Source: Volvox africanus (lineage: Eukaryota; Chlorophyta; Chlorophyceae; Chlamydomonadales; Volvocaceae). Taken from it: a stretch of DNA of 64,000 nt. This document shows, one piece after another, positions 57,509-64,000 of the stretch (position 1 is its first letter; every line of letters begins with the position of its first letter). Position numbers and translations under genes: made by a program. Below the pieces are notes generated by a model. That model saw only the letters and a program-made list of their open reading frames with translations, made no database searches and was not told the origin of the DNA. Location: assembly GCA_030268105.1 (NCBI GenBank), contig BSDZ01000088.1:1-64000 (forward strand). The letters are read 5' to 3'.

Positions 57509-60500
57509 ATACGTACGTACGGCGCAACAACAGCAGCAGCAGCTCGTAGAGCAACAGCAGCAGCAGCCATCTGCCACGACATCGCCAGTGGCACTGCAGG
57601 TTACGGTCCGCGCTGTGGCCAACACGTCGCTCTCTCCAGACCTCATGGCTGCTGCTGGCGGCCAGATGTCAGCGGTGGGTGAGGAGCACCGGGGGCCCGT
57701 GGAGGCAAAGACGCCTTCCCCTCCCGCTGCCGCCGCCGCCGCCGCCACCGCCACCGTCGCAAAGGCGGTGGAAGATGCGGCGGCAAACACCCGGGAGCGA
57801 ACACGCACTGCTGCGCAGATGCGCTCTGCCGTTGGAATGAGTGATACGGTTGTGGCGGGCGGCGACAACCTTGATGTACAGGCAGGCGTGGTGCACCCTC
57901 CCCCGGCGCCAAGACAGCCAGTCCCCGCCTTCCCTTTTTGTGCAACGGCCGCCACCACACCGATCTCAACGAAATCAACAATGAAGTCCACAGATGGATC
58001 CGAGCTAAATCATGTGGCGGTGGCCGACATTCCATTCGGTACTGCTGCCGCATCCGGCGCAGAACAGCACACACCCCTGCGGACCCTATCGCCGCAGCCG
58101 ACGGAGGCTGCGGCTGCGGTTGTGGCTGCTACGGCCTCTGCGGCCTCCACCCCGCGTGCTACCACCCCGCGCATGCGCCCAGTAACCACGACACCAGGTT
58201 CAGTTCCAAGGGCCGGCCCTCCGCCGTCTACGGGCGGTCTAAAACGGCCTCGCACGCTGGCAAATAGTGGCTCCGGAAGCGGGCTGACCCACGGGTCAGG
58301 GTAAGAACGCTGCCGTTTCTGGCATGCCGTGTATCCTCAGGGCGTATGGCATGTTGTGTTATGACCGTGTATCCTCATGTACACGTCAGGTGTAAGGGAC
58401 GCTTTCCCTCTTCAAGCGGGTGCAGCTCATCCTAAGGAGCCATCCTGCTCCGAAACCGGGCCACGCATGGGAATGTACCCCCTTTGACGGAACAGCTTTC
58501 CTTCTTGCTTCATCCTCCGTTCCTCCAGCCGCTCGCTTTCCTTCGCTACCCCTTTCTTTCTGCCTCGTCCGCTATAGGGCGGGTGCATATCGCTCGCTGG
58601 TCAAGCAATGTTCAGCCATCAGAAGTGCGATAACCTCCTCCCCCGTTGGATCTGCTTGCCTGTAAGAAAAAGTTCCCACTTACACCCATTCTCCGTTCGT
58701 TTCCCGATCGCGCTCTGGGTTTCGTGCTGACACGCAGGAGACCACCGCGCCATGGCGGCGCAGCAACTGCACCCCCGGCAGCCGGTCTTGGCAGCAAGCG
58801 CAAGTTCGTGTCGCCATTGCCCGCGGGATACAAGGGCAAGCCGGGCTCCGCGGACTGCAGTACGCCTCTGAGAGGCGACACCCCGGCGGCTGCGAGCAGA
58901 GCAGCCTGGGATGGCAGCGATAGCGCCAAGCGGCGCAGCGGACAGGGTAGGTTGTCACGGCCTTGAGGGTAATCCAACATACATCGCAGGTGGCATGCTC
59001 CCCGTTCCCGGGACACTTGGATGTCTGTCCTTGGCTTGTTGGGTTATTGGTTTCATCGCAATGCTACTCTTGAGCGTTATATATGAGAATCCCGTCGTTT
59101 TCGCGTGGCGTGGCTCCGTGTATTCCGGTCTGTGGCTCCCACAGTCCCGCGGCCATCAGCTGCATGCAGGGACAGCTCCAGGGGGACATGGTGGAGTTGT
59201 GTATCCTGCCGTGTACCCTCTAGCACTGCATACCCTATCATCGCGATGTCGCTCCCCGTCATTAGCGCAGGATCCCCCAAGAGGCCTCGCCTGTCGTCGC
59301 TATTCGAGCTGGAAGCGGGGACCGGCGGCAGAATCTCAAAGTTGCCGCTCCAGAAGTACTTCACACTGCCGCTTGCTTCCGTGGCTGGCGCATCGCCGCC
59401 GACATCACCGGGTCCGCACCGCGCCGCGGTCGTGGGCGGAGAGGTGCCGATAGCAGCTGGTGAGGTAGGCGGTAACATTGCAGGTGCAGGTGATGCACCT
59501 CCTATCGGCGACGGCGGCGCCGCCGTCGGGGCCATGGCGGACGCCGACGCCTTGGCGGTGGCAGTGGCGGCGGCGGCTCCGAGCCATTTCACACCCGTTG
59601 CCCCGGGGGTCCTCGACGGAATAACGTCCGCTACTGCGGCTGAGTTCCGTTTCTGGGCGGCGTTGGAGGCACCATCTCCACAACCTCTATCTCAGCCCGA
59701 AGACCCCAAGGTAATGGTGCATGCATTCTGCAGGACCACTTTAAACGGCGTCTTGTAATCTCATATTCCACCATGAGGAGGTGTGGCGACCTGAGGCGCC
59801 GTACCGGTACTGATACCAGTAGCAATCATAATAACAGTATGGCGGTTAAATCCACCAGGTTGCACAGTCATATGCCGAATGTGGCCGGTGCATGCGCCAG
59901 GGGGTGTGTTGCAGCGACTGACTTTCCGTGTTCCGGTTGGGCAATAGGCAATTTGTTACCGTACTGCCGGGGTAGATGCTCGAGACTTAACTTCGTTTGG
60001 GAAGTGATGGACAGGATGGCATCCATTATCAACGTATGGAGGTGAAGGGATCTCGACACGCACCGTCTTTCGTAGAGGTCTTATTGCGCTTCTGCAACCT
60101 CGGCGTCCGCAGCAGGATGTCCGCAGCATGGACACGGGGCCGGTTGGAGCGGCGCAGACAGCTGAGGGCGGCGGTACCTGCGCCGCGGCCCTGGTCTGGG
60201 GCTGGTGGGGTGCTGCGGAGGCGCGGGCAGCGCTGCAACGGCTGGTGGCGTTGCCCCTCAGTGCACGTGAGCGGGCAACTGACCCATGGGTCACTAACCA
60301 TTACCGGTGGATCGTGTGGAAGCTGGCGGCGTACGAGCGACGGTAGATGGGAGTCTGCGCGTACGGGGCTTATGGGACCTGGAAGCTGCGGGACGACTCA
60401 TCGTCCCTGTCTTGTGCGTTGTGCGTTGAACCTGAGGCCATCAGCAGCCTGAAAACAAAGCGAATCTTGCAGCACCTCGCCAAACCCTGCGCCAATGTCC

Positions 60501-63500
60501 CGTCTTGGTATGTGATAGTTATGGTTTGCCTTCGCACTTGCGTCTTATGTTTCTGCAGCCCTCCAGCCGTGCAGCCGTGCGAATCATTGACGGCATCATA
60601 TGGATCCGTTGGTCGGGGACGCAACGCCCGCGCAGTCAATGAACGGTTCAATGATTCGCAGATTTGCAGATTTTGCGTGCCTGGGTGCTCCGTTACAATG
60701 GCCTCATGAGCCTGAATTAGCTGCGGTTGCTGCCGTTGCTGACTTTTGCCTTTTGTATCTGCGCTGTGTAGCTTCCCAGGGCATTGCCGCGGCCGTAGCC
60801 TGACGCCCGCCGCCGTACTGGACCAGATTCGACGTCGTGTACAGGTACGACATCCGTATATCGTATCCTAGTTACTTGCCAATTTCAGATGCTATAAATA
60901 CACAACTAGGATGTGTGCCCACCATCTCATTAGGTGGAGCTGGTTGGAGGTGGGCGGCCCATCCTGGCGGCTATTTTCGCACACGACCGACCCGCGGGTC
61001 TGCCCATGGTGCTCGCGATTAGCGGCCTGCCTGAGGTAGGGTTTCAGACGATGAGTGTACGATTGCGACGATGCGTCCATTAGCCCTAGACCTGGGCGCG
61101 AAGGAAGAATTCGCACCTCTGTTAGATCAGCAAGTCCCGTTCTTGGTGTCGCCCTGGGCCTTCTGCCGTATAAAGCTGAAGCCCTCCAGCCCTCCACCTT
61201 CTTCGCCCCCACTTTCTAGCCCGCCACCCTCCAGCCCTCCACCTGCCTCTCCCCTACCCGTGAGCCCACCCCCTGCCTCCCTTCCACCCTCCAGCCCTCC
61301 ACCCAGCTCGCTCCCATCACCATCACCATCACCCATCACCTCCCTCCTCTAATGCTCTCTGCACATTTTGGCTTTTGGTTACGTCCCTCCCTCATCTCTC
61401 CCCCCCTCTTACCCGCAGCTATCCAGCAGATCCCACTTCACGGAGGGCATGCGTGTGGAGCTCACAGACGGCTGGTACAGCATATCTGCTGGTCTGGACA
61501 GTCACCTGGCACACCTAGTGCTGTCACGCCGACTGGTGGTGAGGGTTCGGCTCGGGGGAAGGCCGGATGCCGCTACTATAGATTGGGTACTAGACTAAGT
61601 TGGGAGGGGGCTGGATTTGGGCTGCGATGGCACAGAGTCACACACGTCGCACACCCGCGTGGGAAAGCTGAAGCTGGATAATGTCCGCAGAGTAAGTGGG
61701 TGGTCACTGGAAGGTGAGGGAGGCCGGACAGGATAAGTCCATCTTATGTACTTGGGCAGCCTGCCTCTCTGCTTTCAGGTACCCCAATTGAGCAAATCTG
61801 CCTGCCTCCACACAGTGCAATGTCTTCTCAGCGCGGTGCGCATTTCATCACCCCTCCCAAGTATGCATCACCGGCGAACCCAGGTCTCTTGCTTCTCATT
61901 GCCCGCGTCCCCACAGCTGGGCAGCAAGCTCAGGGTGTGCGGAGCTGAGCTCCAGTCGGAGCGGCCCGGGGAGCCGCTGGATTCCGCCACTCGCAGCAGC
62001 TCCGTATTGAGGCTGCAATACAACGGCTGCAGCCCCGCAGCGTGGGATGCGCGGCTGGGAGCTCAGGTGCAGCCGGCGGCGATGGCTCTGAGGCCGCTTG
62101 GGCAGGTGCGTATGCCTCCGTGCAGGTGGGAAGTTGCGGGTGCAGGTGCGGGTGCAGGTGTATAGCTGCACGAACGCTGATACATGTTTTAGAATTAAGA
62201 ATGAGCCACAAGGATGCAGGCAACCAAGCTGGGGTAAGAAATTAGAGCGCTGATGTGGTGAGTGTTTTGTTGGCCAAAGGGCGCGGTGGCATTCGCAGGT
62301 TGTCCCGGGGGGCGGTACTGTGCCGGCGACGCTGCTGCTGGTGGTGTCCAAGTACGGCATCCTGACGTACGAGAACACGCCACAGGGCATTTTTAACCGC
62401 ACGCCACGTACGCAAGAGGAGCGGCTTCGGAGCAGTACCGTACAGCGGAATGAGGTGTGGGGATGGACAGGGGTTCGGGAGGGACCATCAGGGCTTTGTG
62501 TGTACCTTTTTACCAAAGAAGTGCCAACTTCACGCGGATAGGGACGAGGGGACGATGTCAAAGTCTGTATCTGGGATCTACGCCTGGACGCAGAATGGTA
62601 CGTGATGTATTTGAAGCCGACCGGGTACGATGCAGACGATCCCGTGATGAGGTGCCCCCGGTTGATTCCCTTTTTTCTGTTTTCCCACCTGGCTGTGCAC
62701 GGGATAAAGGCCGCCTCAGCGGCAGCTGCAAGCGTGCAGCGTGCCGAGCTGGACCGCTGTCGCGGGTTGCTGCGCGGCGGGCCCCGTGCCGCTGCAATAT
62801 TCTCCTCCGCGTGCTGCGCCTCCTTTGGGACGTTGCGCGTGCAGCGCGCGTATGCAAATTTGGTAGTTCGGAGCGGCGGCGGTGGTGACAGTGGCGGCGG
62901 CGGTGAGGATGGCGGCGGCGACCAGGACGGTGGAGGAGGAACCCTCTCAGCGGAAGAACGGGCCCAGCTGAGCAGGTGCACCGGTAGAGGGCAGAACTGT
63001 GGTCCTGGTGACGCGTGGCGCCGGGTATCCAGTTCCGCATCTCCTGCTGAGATGGAGGAATTTAGGGATTGTATCGGCTAGGAGAGACGTTGACCTGTCC
63101 AGTTGACCGTTAACATGCCGAATGATAACAGTAGTTGTCTTCGTGCGTCTGCGACACTGTCTCCTCCTCCCTGTGTTGGACCATGCCTCGGATCAACACA
63201 GGTTGGTTTTGGAGCGCCAGGCGTACCTGGCGGCGGAAGTGGACCGACTCATGGAGGATGCCATGAAGGGAGCGGCAGGTAGCGCCAGCGGTGGCGGCAG
63301 CAACGGCGGCGGCGGCGACTGCGGAGTGCCGTACTTGCGACTGCGGGTTGTAGGGGTAACACCGCACGGTGTGCCGTCAGGTAGGTGGCGGGCTGGGGGT
63401 GAGCCAGGGGTGTGTGTGTGTGTGTGTGTATGGTGGTGGGGTGTCCTGTCCTGAAACGTGTGGGTTGTATTGTATACGTCTTAATCCGAGTTTATGTCCA

Positions 63501-63908
63501 TCCGGTCGCCGTGCTCACGGCCATGGCCATATCACGGCCATGGCCATATACAGCTTTCCTCGGCCGCTGCTTAGACGCTCTGCGGCTGTGCCCGTCTGTT
63601 AAAACGAGGGTCACGGGGCCTCGATACTGAAATCTTTTCGCAAGCACGCGGTGGACGTATCAACTTGAAAAGTCCACCCCCCCTGCCCGTCCCTTTCCGC
63701 TGCGTCCTCCCATAGGGCCTCCATGTCATGCCATGCTGCGGATTTGGAGGCCCCCGGAAGAGCTGGACGAGCAGCTACGAGAGGGCCAAGTGCTACTGGC
63801 GACGAACTTGGCGCCGGGAGCGTACGGTAGTGGCGGCGGCGGTGGCAAGGACACGATTGGTGGACCGGCAGGACCGCTGACGGATCTGGGACCCAACGGC
63901 CGGTTACG
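57509..63908 (+). CDS. BRCA2: BRCA2 homologue, DNA-binding region, partial
   Basis: BRCA2 loads RAD51 on single-stranded DNA during homologous recombination in the nucleus. Exons: about 57509-58300, 58738-58946, 59271-59710, 60116-60342, 60799-60844, 60934-61035, 61419-61538, 61917-62105, 62299-62454, 62740-62975, 63202-63380 and 63716-63908, all phase-consistent; the gene leaves the window on the right. About 480 N-terminal residues are Gln-, Ala- and Pro-rich low complexity with basic patches (SPKRPRL). The helical domain has DPWVTNHYRWIVWKLAAYER and LTPAAVLDQIRRR. OB1 has RVELTDGWYSISAGLD, then LRVCGAELQS. OB2 starts with TLLLVVSKYGILTYENTPQG. A tower-like helical stretch (AERAQLS-type, then LVLERQAYLAAEVDRLMED) is interrupted by a Gly-rich insert. 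OB3 begins with MLRIWRPPEELDEQLREGQ. These match the order of the BRCA2 DNA-binding domain. No clear BRC repeat is visible in the exons found; the start codon is not identified. Confidence 0.88.
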
Positions 63909-64000
63909 GTGCGTCGCTGGCAGCTGCTGTTGGGTGTAACATCATATAACTATTGTTGTTGTGTTATTACTATTTTTATTATTACATTATCGAAAGGCGT

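Overview
This window is nuclear DNA from a volvocine / chlamydomonadalean green alga. Nearly every gene is split by many short GT-AG (sometimes GC-AG) introns. The sequence is GC-rich, coding exons carry long Gln, Ala, Gly and Pro runs, and TGTAA polyadenylation-type signals occur. One gene is the green-lineage light-harvesting protein LHCB7, and an intron holds a short run of TTTTAGGG, the Chlamydomonas-type telomere unit. Species cannot be named from the sequence alone. Exon models were built by hand from reading frame, splice dinucleotides, phase continuity and protein-family motifs; no search was run.

Layout, left to right. 1-1.4 kb, minus: N-terminal half of a two-domain rhodanese (mercaptopyruvate/thiosulfate sulfurtransferase), leaving the window on the left. 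2.8-11.3 kb, plus: an M20-family aminoacyl-histidine (cytosol non-specific) dipeptidase with about ten single-base frame lesions; a tRNA-Lys(CUU) lies antisense in one of its introns. 13.5-18.3 kb, minus: a Mn-type cation diffusion facilitator. 21.0-26.7 kb, minus: a TKL/Raf-like protein kinase. 26.9-38.5 kb, minus: one very large gene (about 2,640 aa) of unknown function, coiled coil in the first 40% and low-complexity in the rest. 39.5-43.5 kb, plus: LHCB7. 45.0-56.5 kb, plus: an NNP/NRT2-like transporter of about 1,580 aa, three times the usual size because of a 630-residue N-terminal extension and a roughly 490-residue poly-Gln-rich insertion in its central loop. One of its introns hosts a 5'-truncated non-LTR retrotransposon flanked by hexamer microsatellites. 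57.5-63.9 kb, plus: a BRCA2 homologue (helical, OB1, OB2, tower and start of OB3), running off the right edge.

The genes do not form a functional cluster; this is an ordinary stretch of algal chromosome holding metabolism, metal transport, signalling, photosynthesis, a transporter and DNA repair. The most notable points are the oversized NNP transporter that has lost nitrate-signature residues, the retrotransposon and telomere-like repeat inside it, the very large unidentified coiled-coil protein, and the concentration of frame lesions in the dipeptidase and its intronic tRNA.
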